From NCBI RefSeq assembly GCF_001663775.1, contig NZ_KV467169.1:697206-761205 (forward strand): 64,000 nucleotides of DNA. The letters are read 5' to 3'. Position 1 is the first letter of the stretch, and the number at the start of each line of letters is the position of its first letter. The translations under genes were made by a program, and so were the position numbers. Positions 41,240-49,680 of this stretch are shown piece by piece. Origin of the DNA: Arthrobacter sp. B6 (lineage in GTDB: Bacteria; Actinomycetota; Actinomycetes; Actinomycetales; Micrococcaceae). Below the pieces are notes generated by a model. The model worked only from the letters and a program-made list of their open reading frames with translations. It made no database searches and had not been told where the DNA came from.

Positions 41240-42340
41240 TTAGCCGGCCGCTGAGTTGCCGAGCAACTCAGACACCCGGGGCGCTACCGCCGTGCCCATC
41301 AACTCGATGGAGCGCATCATGGCCGAGTGCGGCAACGGGCCGCTGCTGTACTTGAGGTCAAAGCGGTCCACTCCCAGGTCCGCCTTGAGCCGGGCGATCT
41401 TCCGCGCCACTGTGTCCGGGGACCCCACGTACAGCGCACCCTCCGGGGCGCAGAGGGCGTCAAACTCCGGCCGGCCGGCACGTCCCCAGCCGCGCTCGGC
41501 GCCCAGCTTGTTCCGCAGTGTGAGCCAGTGCGGGAAGAACTCCTCCCGGGCCTGCTCATCGGTCGGTGCGACGTGGCCGGGCGAGTGGGTTGCGACCTGC
41601 TGGAGGGGGTGCCCGTATTGGGACATCGCCTCCCGGTACAGGTCCGCCAGCGGGCCGAAGGCGCGCGGCTGGCCGCCGATGATGGCAAAGATGATGGGAT
41701 AGCCGTACTGGGCGCAGCGGAGGACCGATTCGGTGGTCCCGCCGACACCGATCCAGGCGGGAAGCAGATGGTGTTCAAGCGGCGGGTAGACGCTCAGGCC
41801 ATGCAGTGCGGGCCGGGTTCGGCCTTCCCAGTGCACGGGCTGCTGCGACCGCACTTTATCGAACAGCTCAAGCTTCTCCTCGAACAGGACGTCGTAGTCG
41901 GCGAGGTCCAGCCCGAACAGCGGGAACGACTCGACGAAGGATCCGCGGCCCAGCATCACTTCTGCCCGGCCGTTGGAGAGGGCGTCCACGGTGGAAAACC
42001 GTTGGAACACCCTGATGGGATCGTCCGAGCTGAGGACCGTGACCGCAGACCCGAGCCGGATCTGGTGCGTGCGGGCCGCGGCAGCGGCCAGGAAAACTTC
42101 CGGTGCGGAGACTGCGAAGTCCTTGCGGTGGTGTTCCCCCACGGCAAAAGCGTGGAGCCCGACGGCGTCCGCCAGTTCCGCCTGTTCGAGCAGCTGGCGC
42201 AGCACCTGGGCATGCGGCTGCGGGCTGCCGTCCGCATTCTCCCCGACGTCGCCAAAGGTGTTCAGTCCCAGCAGGATCCGGTCAGCGGCCACCGGCGCGG
42301 TGGGATCCGACGCCGGGACAGCCGCCGGCTGGGAAGTCAC
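41240..42340 (-). CDS. LLM-class flavin-dependent oxidoreductase (luciferase-like)
   Basis: The 366-residue protein has the luciferase-like TIM barrel, with LGLNTFGDVG at the start, ADAVGLHAFAVGEHHRKDFAVS, and GRAEVMLGRGSFVESFPLFG. These proteins use FMN or F420 with a variety of substrates. The GTG at 42340 overlaps the hemB stop as GTGA, so it is translated with the heme genes. The longer frame from 42379 is unlikely. Its place between hemB and hemL suggests a role near heme metabolism, but no direct evidence is visible. Confidence 0.88.
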   Translation of the reverse strand: MTSQPAAVPASDPTAPVAADRILLGLNTFGDVGENADGSPQPHAQVLRQLLEQAELADAVGLHAFAVGEHHRKDFAVSAPEVFLAAAAARTHQIRLGSAVTVLSSDDPIRVFQRFSTVDALSNGRAEVMLGRGSFVESFPLFGLDLADYDVLFEEKLELFDKVRSQQPVHWEGRTRPALHGLSVYPPLEHHLLPAWIGVGGTTESVLRCAQYGYPIIFAIIGGQPRAFGPLADLYREAMSQYGHPLQQVATHSPGHVAPTDEQAREEFFPHWLTLRNKLGAERGWGRAGRPEFDALCAPEGALYVGSPDTVARKIARLKADLGVDRFDLKYSSGPLPHSAMMRSIELMGTAVAPRVSELLGNSAAG

Positions 42341-43320
42341 CGGGATTCCTTCAGCCAGCCGGCGAGCTCGGCCGCCCAATACGTCAGCACCATGTCTGCG
42401 CCGGCACGCCGGATGCCCAGCACGGATTCGGTGACGGCGGCACGCCGGTCGATCCAGCCGTTGGCCGCGGCGGCTTCGATCATCGCGTACTCACCTGAGA
42501 TCTGGTAGGCGGCGACGGGGACCGGGCTCATGGCGGCGACGTCGGCCACGATATCCAGGTAGCTCATGGCCGGCTTCACCATCACGATGTCGGCACCCTC
42601 GGCGAGGTCCAGTTCCACTTCGCGGATGGCCTCGCGGCGATTCCCTGCGTCCATCTGGTAGGTGCGCCGGTCACCTTTCAGCTGCGAATCCACCGCCTCG
42701 CGGAACGGACCGTAGAACGCCGAGGCGTACTTCGCCGCGTAGGCCACCACGGAGGTGGCAGTGTGCCCGGCTTCGTCCAGCGCCTTGCGGATGGCGGCGA
42801 CCTGGCCGTCCATCATCCCGGACGGACCCAGCATGTGGGCGCCGGCGTCGGCCTGCGCCACGGCCATCCTGGCGTAGATCTCCACGGTGCGGTCGTTGTC
42901 AACGTACCCGTCGGCGTCGAGCACGCCGCAGTGCCCATGGTCGGTGAACTCGTCGAGGCAGACATCGCTCATGATGACCAGGTCGTCGCCCACCTCAGCG
43001 CGGACGTCCCGGATGGCCTTGTTCAGCACACCGTCCGGATCCAGCGACGCGGTACCCTCGGCATCCCTGACGGCCGGGATGCCAAAGAGCATGATGCCGC
43101 CGATCCCCAGCTCGACGGCTTCGGCGGCAGCCCGCTTAAGAGTGTCCGTGGTGTGCTGGACCACACCGGGCATGGAGGTGATGGGGTTGGGCCCGGTGAG
43201 GCCTTCCCTGATGAACGCCGGAAGGATCAGCTCCGCCGGCGCCAGCCGGGTTTCGGCGGTGAGCCTGCGCATCGCCGGCGTGGTGCGGAGTCGGCGGGGA
43301 CGTTGGTTGGGAAAGCTCAT
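42337..43320 (-). CDS. hemB: Porphobilinogen synthase (5-aminolevulinate dehydratase)
   Basis: A 327-residue enzyme that condenses two 5-aminolevulinate molecules to porphobilinogen. The two active-site lysines lie in VVAYAAKYASAFYGP and IVMVKPAMSYLDI. The metal segment reads DVCLDEFTDHGHCGVL: two of the three zinc cysteines of the classic site are kept and the middle one is Asp. The ATG overlaps the hemD stop (ATGA). Confidence 0.96.
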   Translation of the reverse strand: MSFPNQRPRRLRTTPAMRRLTAETRLAPAELILPAFIREGLTGPNPITSMPGVVQHTTDTLKRAAAEAVELGIGGIMLFGIPAVRDAEGTASLDPDGVLNKAIRDVRAEVGDDLVIMSDVCLDEFTDHGHCGVLDADGYVDNDRTVEIYARMAVAQADAGAHMLGPSGMMDGQVAAIRKALDEAGHTATSVVAYAAKYASAFYGPFREAVDSQLKGDRRTYQMDAGNRREAIREVELDLAEGADIVMVKPAMSYLDIVADVAAMSPVPVAAYQISGEYAMIEAAAANGWIDRRAAVTESVLGIRRAGADMVLTYWAAELAGWLKESR

Positions 43321-44249
43321 CGGGTGTCCTTCACAGGTGGTCCGGGTTGGGTCGGGGAATCCAGGGCCTCGCGGACTGCCGCCACGATCCCGGCGGGGGT
43401 GGGCTCAGCCGCGACGGCAGCCACTTCGAGTCCCAGCGCGGCGGCTTCATCCGCCGTCGAGCGTCCGATCGCGATAAGCCTGCAGTCATGCAGCGGGGAA
43501 AGGTCGGAACCGATGCGCCGTACGGCGCTGGGTGAGGCCGCCACTACGGCGTGCAGCCGGCCGGCTGCGATGTCGTCCCGGGCGCCTTCCGCGGTCAGCA
43601 GAGCGTACGACGGCGGAGCGCCCGCCGGGCGGGCCGGTCCATTCTCCGCCGTGTCCTGGCCCAGGGGTTCGACGGCGAGCCTGCGCTCCGCATCTGCGGG
43701 GTAGTCCACGGTCCGATAGGCCGTGACGACGGTGACAGCGGCCCCGGATGCGGCCAGCCCGTCGGCGAGGCGCGGTGCGGCGATGTCGGCCTGCGGGAGA
43801 AGCACGCGGCCGGCGCCGGCGGGCCAGACCTCCAACAAACCCGCGGCGGACTGTGCGGCTGCGGGCGTCAGCGCGACGGGAACTCCTGCGGACTCGAGCA
43901 GCCCGCGTGAGGCCTGGCCGATGGCAGCCACCCTGGTGCTGGCGGGCAGCCAGTCGCTAAGGCGCATGCCGCGTTCGGCAGCCTTGTCGGCAAGCACGTG
44001 GACTGTGGTGGCGCTGCTGACCACCAGCCAGTCGAAGGCCCCCGCCGCCAGGGCATCGCAGGCCACGTCCAGGGAATGCTGGTCGGCTGCCCGCTCAAAA
44101 TCAATCAGCGGCAGCAGCAGGGCTTCGGCGCCGGCCTGCTCCAGCGCGGCAATCAGGGTCAGCGACCGCTCCGGGCTGCGGGTGATCAGGACACGGGCGT
44201 GCGACAGCGGGCGCCGGTCCTGCGGGAAACTGCTCTCCTGACCCGCCAT
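43317..44249 (-). CDS. hemD: Uroporphyrinogen-III synthase
   Basis: A 310-residue, poorly conserved enzyme that cyclises hydroxymethylbilane to uroporphyrinogen III. Recognisable parts are ARVLITRSPERSLTLIAALEQAGAE split over the first strand and helix, the hinge-domain segment FDWLVVSSATTVHVLADKA, and SPSAVRRIG. ATG 44249 is preferred because the longer frame from 44354 runs into the hemC end. It is separated from hemC by 34 bases and overlaps hemB by 4. Confidence 0.9.
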   Translation of the reverse strand: MAGQESSFPQDRRPLSHARVLITRSPERSLTLIAALEQAGAEALLLPLIDFERAADQHSLDVACDALAAGAFDWLVVSSATTVHVLADKAAERGMRLSDWLPASTRVAAIGQASRGLLESAGVPVALTPAAAQSAAGLLEVWPAGAGRVLLPQADIAAPRLADGLAASGAAVTVVTAYRTVDYPADAERRLAVEPLGQDTAENGPARPAGAPPSYALLTAEGARDDIAAGRLHAVVAASPSAVRRIGSDLSPLHDCRLIAIGRSTADEAAALGLEVAAVAAEPTPAGIVAAVREALDSPTQPGPPVKDTR

Positions 44250-44283
44250 GTCAGGCCGCCCCGTGACGCGTGTCCACGGGCGG

Positions 44284-45282
44284 TCAGGAGGCTTGGAGGT
44301 CAGCGATGTCGGCGGCCCCGCCGGCAAGGAGGACCTCGGCCAGTTCGATACCAAGCAACGTGGCCCCTACCTCGGTCAGCCCGTCGGTGGCCCGTTTGTC
44401 CCGAACAGACGCTGTCCCGTCCACGGCACAGACCACTGCTTCGAGGTGCAGCATGCTGCCCTTGCGGTAGGCGTAGGCGCCGACCGGGGCCGCGCAGCCT
44501 GCCTCGAGCCTGGCCAGAAGCGCTCGTTCGGCTGTAACGGCGAGCCTGGTGTCGGGATCGTCCAGTGCCGCGAGGGCCTGGGCCAGGACGCCCTGGGAAC
44601 CTTCCGTTGAGCCGGCCTTGCGGGGTGCGTCGGCAGTGCGGCATTCAATCGCCAGGGACCCCTGTCCGGCAGCTGGAAGCATTATGTCGGTTTCGAGGAA
44701 TTCGGTGACGGCGTCGAGCCTGCTGATCCGCTCCAGCCCTGCCGCAGCCAGGACCACGGCGTCGAGGTCGCAGGACTTGCCTGGCACAACCTGGTCCGTG
44801 GCGTTGCCCGGCAATCCGGGAACCCGGCCAAGGCGGGTATCCACGTTGCCGCGAATGTCCAAAATCTGCAGGTCCGGCCGTGCAGCGCGAAGCTGGGCAG
44901 CGCGCCGCGGTGAGCCAGTGCCCACCGTGGCACCCTGCGGCAGATCGGCCAGTTTCAGGCCGTCGCGGGCACAGAGGACATCGCGCACGTCAACGCGGCG
45001 CGGCGTTGCCGCCAGGGTCAGGCCCACGGCCGCGCCTGTCGGCAGGTCCTTGAGCGAATGCACGGCGACGTCGCACTCGTTGCGCAGGAGGGCGTCGCGG
45101 AGGGCAGCGACAAAAACGCCGGTGCCGCCCATTTGCGACAACGAACCGGTGAGGACGTCGCCGTCGGTCCTGATGTGCACCAGTTCCACGGGGAATCCGC
45201 CGACAGCGGCCAGCTGGTCCGCGGTTTGCTGGGTCTGGGTCAGGGCGAGCTTGCTGGCCCTGGTTCCGATCCGGACAGTCAT
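44284..45282 (-). CDS. hemC: Hydroxymethylbilane synthase (porphobilinogen deaminase)
   Basis: A 332-residue enzyme that polymerises four porphobilinogens. Motifs are VRIGTRASKLALTQTQ at the start, VHSLKDLPT, VGTGSPRRAAQLRAARPD and DIRGNVDTRLGR. The dipyrromethane-cofactor cysteine lies in RLEAGCAAPVGAYA. The ATG at 45282 overlaps the hemH stop (ATGA), so the longer frame from 45753 is rejected. Confidence 0.96.
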   Translation of the reverse strand: MTVRIGTRASKLALTQTQQTADQLAAVGGFPVELVHIRTDGDVLTGSLSQMGGTGVFVAALRDALLRNECDVAVHSLKDLPTGAAVGLTLAATPRRVDVRDVLCARDGLKLADLPQGATVGTGSPRRAAQLRAARPDLQILDIRGNVDTRLGRVPGLPGNATDQVVPGKSCDLDAVVLAAAGLERISRLDAVTEFLETDIMLPAAGQGSLAIECRTADAPRKAGSTEGSQGVLAQALAALDDPDTRLAVTAERALLARLEAGCAAPVGAYAYRKGSMLHLEAVVCAVDGTASVRDKRATDGLTEVGATLLGIELAEVLLAGGAADIADLQAS

Positions 45283-46544
45283 TGGGCGCCTTCTCCCCCG
45301 ACGGGCACGCCAGACGCGTCCGGGTAAGGGTCGTGCCCGGAGCCGACAGTTGTGTCCGCGCCGGCGATGGTGGGCTTCTCGCCGCGGAAGTTGGCGCAGC
45401 AGCCCGGACGGCAGACGTCGTACCACGGCCCGAGGCCGGTCACCGCAGGACGGTCGACGATGTTGTTGGACCTGGTCCGCTCCGAGATGAGGTCCACCAG
45501 TCCGTTCACGAATTTGCGGTGCGTGCCGGGAGTGGGCACCCGGGTGGCGGCCAGGCCCAGGTTGCGGCAGGTTTCCAAGGCTTCCGTGTCCAGGTCCCAG
45601 ACAACCTCCATGTGGTCGCTGACGAAGCCGAGCGGAACGATCACGATGCCCTTGATGCCCTGGCCGGCCAGTTCCTCTATGGCGTCGTTGATGTCCGGCT
45701 CCAGCCACGGCACGTGCGGGGCGCCGGAGCGCGACTGATAGACGAGGGACCACGGGGCGGTGAGGCCGGACTCGGCCTCGACACTGCTGATGATGGCAGC
45801 CCCGGTGGCGAGGTGCTGTGCCACGTACGCGGATCCTTCTTCAAACTCGCGCGGCTCGGCGTCGGACCGTCCTGCTGCTTCGGCGTCACGCGTGGGAATG
45901 GAGTGCGTGGCGAAGAGGATGTGGACGGGGGCGTCGGGTGTGCCCGCGGCGGCGAGCTGGGCGCGGACGTCGGCGAGGCCGGCGGCGGTGCCTTCAACAA
46001 AGGGCTCCACAAAGCCCGGGTGGTCGAAGTACTGGCGGACCTTGTCCACCTCGAGCCGGCCGTCCAGGCCGGTCTCGGTCAGTGCCATGCCGATGTCCTC
46101 GCGGTACTGGCGGCAGCTGGAGTAGCAGGAGTAGGCACTCGTGGTCACCATGAGCACCTTGCGGTGGCCGGCGTCGTAGGCGTCCTGCAGGGTTTGCGGG
46201 ATGTACGGGGCCCAGTTGCGGTTGCCCCACAGCACAGGGAGACCGATGCCGCGGGAAGCCAGCTCGGCTTCCAGTGCTGCCTTGAGTTCGCGGTTCTGCT
46301 GGTTAATAGGGCTGATGCCGCCGTTGGCCCGGTAGTGGTGGGAGACCTCCTCGAGCCGCTCGTCGGGGATGCCGCGGCCGCGGGTGACGTTGCGAAGGAA
46401 CGGGATGACGTCGTCCTGGCCCTCGGGGCCACCGAAGGAGGCGAGCAGGACGGCGTCGTAGTCCTTGGGCGGCATCCTGCCTGCTTCGGTGACGGGGTTG
46501 AGCGCTGTCACTGTGGAACCCGTCTCGGAGTCCGTTGGGCTCAT
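45279..46544 (-). CDS. hemH: Coproporphyrin III ferrochelatase (CpfC, actinobacterial HemH)
   Basis: A 421-residue enzyme that inserts iron into coproporphyrin III. The chelatase histidine lies in ILFATHSIPTRD. Cysteines in SAYSCYSSC and in the C-terminal DVCRPGCCANFRG match the positions of the [2Fe-2S] ligands known from actinobacterial ferrochelatases. An extra acidic/Gly tail follows. Start and stop overlap hemQ and hemC by 4 bases each. Confidence 0.95.
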   Translation of the reverse strand: MSPTDSETGSTVTALNPVTEAGRMPPKDYDAVLLASFGGPEGQDDVIPFLRNVTRGRGIPDERLEEVSHHYRANGGISPINQQNRELKAALEAELASRGIGLPVLWGNRNWAPYIPQTLQDAYDAGHRKVLMVTTSAYSCYSSCRQYREDIGMALTETGLDGRLEVDKVRQYFDHPGFVEPFVEGTAAGLADVRAQLAAAGTPDAPVHILFATHSIPTRDAEAAGRSDAEPREFEEGSAYVAQHLATGAAIISSVEAESGLTAPWSLVYQSRSGAPHVPWLEPDINDAIEELAGQGIKGIVIVPLGFVSDHMEVVWDLDTEALETCRNLGLAATRVPTPGTHRKFVNGLVDLISERTRSNNIVDRPAVTGLGPWYDVCRPGCCANFRGEKPTIAGADTTVGSGHDPYPDASGVPVGGEGAQ

Positions 46545-47242
46545 GCGAGGACCTCAGCGATCTCCGCTGCAGTGATGCGGCGGCCTGTGTAGAACGGGAT
46601 CTCTTCCCGGACGTGGTTGCGTGCCTCGGTTGCGCGGAGATGCCGCATCAGGTCCACTAGGTCCACGAGCTCCGGTGCTTCCAGCCCAAGAATCCATTCC
46701 CAGTCGCCCAAAGCGAACGATGAGACGGTATTGGAGATGACCTGCGGGAAGTCGCGGCCCAGCATGCCGTGGTCCCGCAGCATCTTGCCGCGTTCGGCCT
46801 CGGGCAGGATGTACCACTCGTAAGAGCGCACGAACGGGTAGACGCAGAGCCACTCTGCAGGTTCCACGCCCCGCGAGTAGGCAGGCGTGTGGTTCTTGGC
46901 GAATTCGGCCTCGCGGTGCACACCCATGGCCGACCAGACGATTTCCGTTCCCGCGAAGAGTTTGCTGCGGCGGATATCACGCATCGCCTGCTGCAGGGCC
47001 TCGGGCTTCGGTCCGTGGAGCCACACCATGACGTCGGCATCGGCGCGCATGGCGGAGACATCGTAGCTTCCGCGGTGGGTCACCCCGGCCTCGTCCAGGC
47101 GGGAAAGCAGGGCATCGAAGTCATCGGCAGCATCGGCGCTGCGCAGGACGTCCGCTGACCGCTTGAAGACAGTCCAGAGGGTAAAAAACTGCTCGGCTGA
47201 TTCTTCGGTTTTAGTGACAGATTCGGCAGAAGTGTGGCTCAT
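46541..47242 (-). CDS. hemQ: Coproheme decarboxylase (HemQ/ChdC)
   Basis: A 233-residue member of the chlorite-dismutase fold that decarboxylates coproheme III twice to give heme b, using hydrogen peroxide. Key parts are CVYPFVRSYEWYILP, which contains the catalytic tyrosine region, and MLRDHGMLGRDFPQVI, which should carry the proximal heme histidine. WEWILGLEAPEL follows. It marks the pathway as coproporphyrin-dependent. The stop overlaps hemH by 4 bases. Confidence 0.95.
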   Translation of the reverse strand: MSHTSAESVTKTEESAEQFFTLWTVFKRSADVLRSADAADDFDALLSRLDEAGVTHRGSYDVSAMRADADVMVWLHGPKPEALQQAMRDIRRSKLFAGTEIVWSAMGVHREAEFAKNHTPAYSRGVEPAEWLCVYPFVRSYEWYILPEAERGKMLRDHGMLGRDFPQVISNTVSSFALGDWEWILGLEAPELVDLVDLMRHLRATEARNHVREEIPFYTGRRITAAEIAEVLA

Positions 47243-47358
47243 GGTTACCAGTTTGCCCCTTCCTCTTCGTCAAGTCGAAACCGAAAAGTTCTACAAGACG
47301 TAGAAGTGTTGAACGTCACACTGCGGGCCTCGAGCGGCCACATCTGCCGGGAATGGCT

Positions 47359-48105
47359 TCAGAGCCGCCGGATCCTTGTGAAAATCAGTCCGGCGGCTCC
47401 CGCAGACCCTACAAGGCCGACGCCGAGCCAGACCTTGGCGGCCTCGGCCGACGGTTCCGCCTGGGCCGTCATTGCCTGCCGGCTCCGGGCGGCTCCACCG
47501 ACCGACTGGGGAACCCCCGTACGGGTTGTGGCGGCCGGATCCGCTGCGCCGGCAGTTGGCCGCGAACCAGCAGGCGCTGAACCATCAGTCCCGGCTGCAG
47601 GCTGCTCGGACGCTGGCGCATCCGCTGCGCCGGACCCGGACACCCCGGTCGCTGCTTCCGGCTGCCCGGTTGCGGGCTGCTGGGGCGGCGCTGCCGCCGC
47701 GGTGGCCGGTACCGGCGCAGAGGCAGGCGCCGGCGCCGCCGTCCCTGCAGTCGCCGCGCTGCCGGCGGGCGACGGTGAAAGTGTGGTCGGCGCGGGAGAG
47801 GCGGATGTCGGGGAGACGGCGGTCGGGGACAGGGTGGTCGTCTCGGGAACCGGGGTGGGTTGCGGCGAGGCGGGGGCAGTGGCCGTCTCGCCGAGCAGGC
47901 CCTGCAGCAGGCCGCCGACGCGGGGAACCAAGGCTTCTCCCGTGACCCTCACGTCCGGCTCTTCGGACCTGCCGTCCGCCTGGGACGCGGGAACACCCGC
48001 CGTGAGGACCAGTACCGCCCCGATTGCGGCAGCAGCACCGCCACGTCGGACTCCCCCATGGATACCGGTCCGGGAACGTGAAGTTTCGGACCTGTGCTTA
48101 ACCAT
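47359..48105 (-). CDS. Secreted Pro/Ala/Ser/Thr-rich protein with C-terminal membrane anchor, unknown function
   Basis: The 248-residue protein starts at ATG 48105. It has a signal peptide (GAAAAIGAVLVLTAGVPASQA), then a short ordered stretch (PDVRVTGEALVPRVGGLLQG). About 150 residues of low-complexity Pro/Ala/Ser/Thr follow, then a final hydrophobic helix (VWLGVGLVGSAGAAGLIF) and TRIRRL. There is no LPxTG motif, so it is probably held by the C-terminal helix. A TAGGGT box lies eight bases before the ATG. The gene sits inside the heme cluster between hemQ and hemY. No family is recognised. Confidence 0.7.
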   Translation of the reverse strand: MVKHRSETSRSRTGIHGGVRRGGAAAAIGAVLVLTAGVPASQADGRSEEPDVRVTGEALVPRVGGLLQGLLGETATAPASPQPTPVPETTTLSPTAVSPTSASPAPTTLSPSPAGSAATAGTAAPAPASAPVPATAAAAPPQQPATGQPEAATGVSGSGAADAPASEQPAAGTDGSAPAGSRPTAGAADPAATTRTGVPQSVGGAARSRQAMTAQAEPSAEAAKVWLGVGLVGSAGAAGLIFTRIRRL

Positions 48106-48206
48106 AGTGAACAACCCTAGCCACGCTGGCGGGTGAATTGAAAGTCGGTTAAAGGCTTTGACGAGCCTTGTTGAGCGGCTGATACCGCGCTGAACTGCGG
48201 CGATAC

Positions 48207-49676
48207 TCAACTCAACAGGCTGTGAATTTGCACCCTGGTGTCGGCCACGACGGCGGCCAGTCCGTTGCCTGCAACCCAGCCACCCACGATCGCCAGGCCT
48301 TCCTCCCCGGAACAGACCCTCCTGATGCCTGCCACGCGTGCCTTGTGGCCAACGGCAGCGAACGGCAGGGCCCCCTGCCACCGGACGACGTCCCAGCCGA
48401 TGATGTCTTCCTGCCGGATCGGGACATCAAGCAGGGCCGAGGCATCACGCAGGGACGAGGCCAGGAGGGCATTGTCGGTTGCGGGGCCGCCCGCGCCGGA
48501 CGCCAAGCCATCAATCCGCCCGTAGGAGAGCCGGAGAACATGGGTTCCGGGACCGGCCGCCGCCGCCAGCCAGCCCCATTTCGCCGTGGCATGCGTCAGT
48601 GCCTTCGCTTCAATGCCCGGGGTCTGCGGCGCCACCAGGATGCCGGTCCCCCGGGGCCGCCGGTCAAGTTCCGGCAGGTCCACCACCAGCGTGACCAGCC
48701 TGACATCGGGACCGCTGCCGGGCTGTTTCCCGGCCAGGTCCGGGACCGCCGCCGCCAGCAGCCCGACGGCAGCCGGGCCGTCGAGGGCAACGACCAGGAC
48801 ACCGGCGTCGTAAGCGGTCTGCCCGGCAGTGACCCTCCAGCCATCCGGAGACCGGATGGCGCGGTCCGCACGGGTTCCGCGCACCAGTTCCACGCCGCGG
48901 GCGTGCAGATCCGATACCAGGGCGGCAACTAGGGTGTGCATGCCCCCTTCCAGGCCGGCGACGGCGGATCCAGCCTTGGCCACGTGCGCCGGCGCGGCAC
49001 CTGCCGCCGGGCTGCCCGGGGCACGCCGCTGGGCGGAGACGGCAGCCGCAAGGGAACCGTGCCGACGGAGGCCTGCGCGAAGTCCGGGCGCCACCATATC
49101 CACGTCCAGCAGCCCCGGATCGGCGGAATGCACTCCTCCCACCACCGGGGCGACCAGGCGGTCAAGAACGCGGCGGCCCATCCGGGCGCGCACCAGGGAG
49201 GACACACTTGTCACCTCGGCCGAGGTCCCGACCGATACGGGCAGGATCCTGTCCAGCGAGGCACGCAGCGAGCCCAGGAAGCCCAGCGAGCGCCGGACCT
49301 CCGGGTCCCAGGGGTTGGCGGGGATGCCCAGGACGCCTGTCTTGGGGAGTTCCCGCGGCCCGTCGGGCAACTGAACCCACGCGCCGCCAGGTTGCGGGGT
49401 GACAATTTTTGCGGCCAGCCCCAGCTCAGCGGCGAGGTCGGCCACGGCAGTGGATCGGGTGGCAAAGGACTCGGCGCCGCTGTCCAGCAACAGGCCCGCC
49501 ACGGTGTGGCTTCCCACGCAGCCGCCCCAGCGGTCGGTGGCCTCCAGCACAGTGACTGTATGGCCGGCGGCGGCGAGTTCCCGGGCGGCCAGGAGGCCGG
49601 AGATCCCCCCGCCCACTACGACAGCCGGTGCCCGGGATACCTCTGTGTGATGCCCGGATTCCGGCGCCTTGCCCAT
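48207..49676 (-). CDS. hemY: Coproporphyrinogen III oxidase/protoporphyrinogen oxidase, HemY/CgoX type
   Basis: A 489-residue FAD enzyme that oxidises coproporphyrinogen III to coproporphyrin III in this pathway. The dinucleotide fold is VVVGGGISGLLAARELAAAG with TVTVLEATDRWGG. The C-terminal FAD motif is EGLAIVGGWVAGNGLAAVV. ATG 49676 has GGAG seven bases upstream and starts four bases after the hemE stop; the longer frame from 49715 overlaps hemE. Confidence 0.93.
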   Translation of the reverse strand: MGKAPESGHHTEVSRAPAVVVGGGISGLLAARELAAAGHTVTVLEATDRWGGCVGSHTVAGLLLDSGAESFATRSTAVADLAAELGLAAKIVTPQPGGAWVQLPDGPRELPKTGVLGIPANPWDPEVRRSLGFLGSLRASLDRILPVSVGTSAEVTSVSSLVRARMGRRVLDRLVAPVVGGVHSADPGLLDVDMVAPGLRAGLRRHGSLAAAVSAQRRAPGSPAAGAAPAHVAKAGSAVAGLEGGMHTLVAALVSDLHARGVELVRGTRADRAIRSPDGWRVTAGQTAYDAGVLVVALDGPAAVGLLAAAVPDLAGKQPGSGPDVRLVTLVVDLPELDRRPRGTGILVAPQTPGIEAKALTHATAKWGWLAAAAGPGTHVLRLSYGRIDGLASGAGGPATDNALLASSLRDASALLDVPIRQEDIIGWDVVRWQGALPFAAVGHKARVAGIRRVCSGEEGLAIVGGWVAGNGLAAVVADTRVQIHSLLS

Positions 49677-49680
49677 GGGA

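Noticed and set aside
45283..45753. N-terminal extension of hemC
   Set aside because: It overlaps hemH in another frame; the ATGA overlap and MTVRIGTRASKLA fix the start at 45282.
45282..46592. 436-codon plus-strand frame
   Set aside because: It is antisense to hemH, which is complete and coupled to both neighbours.
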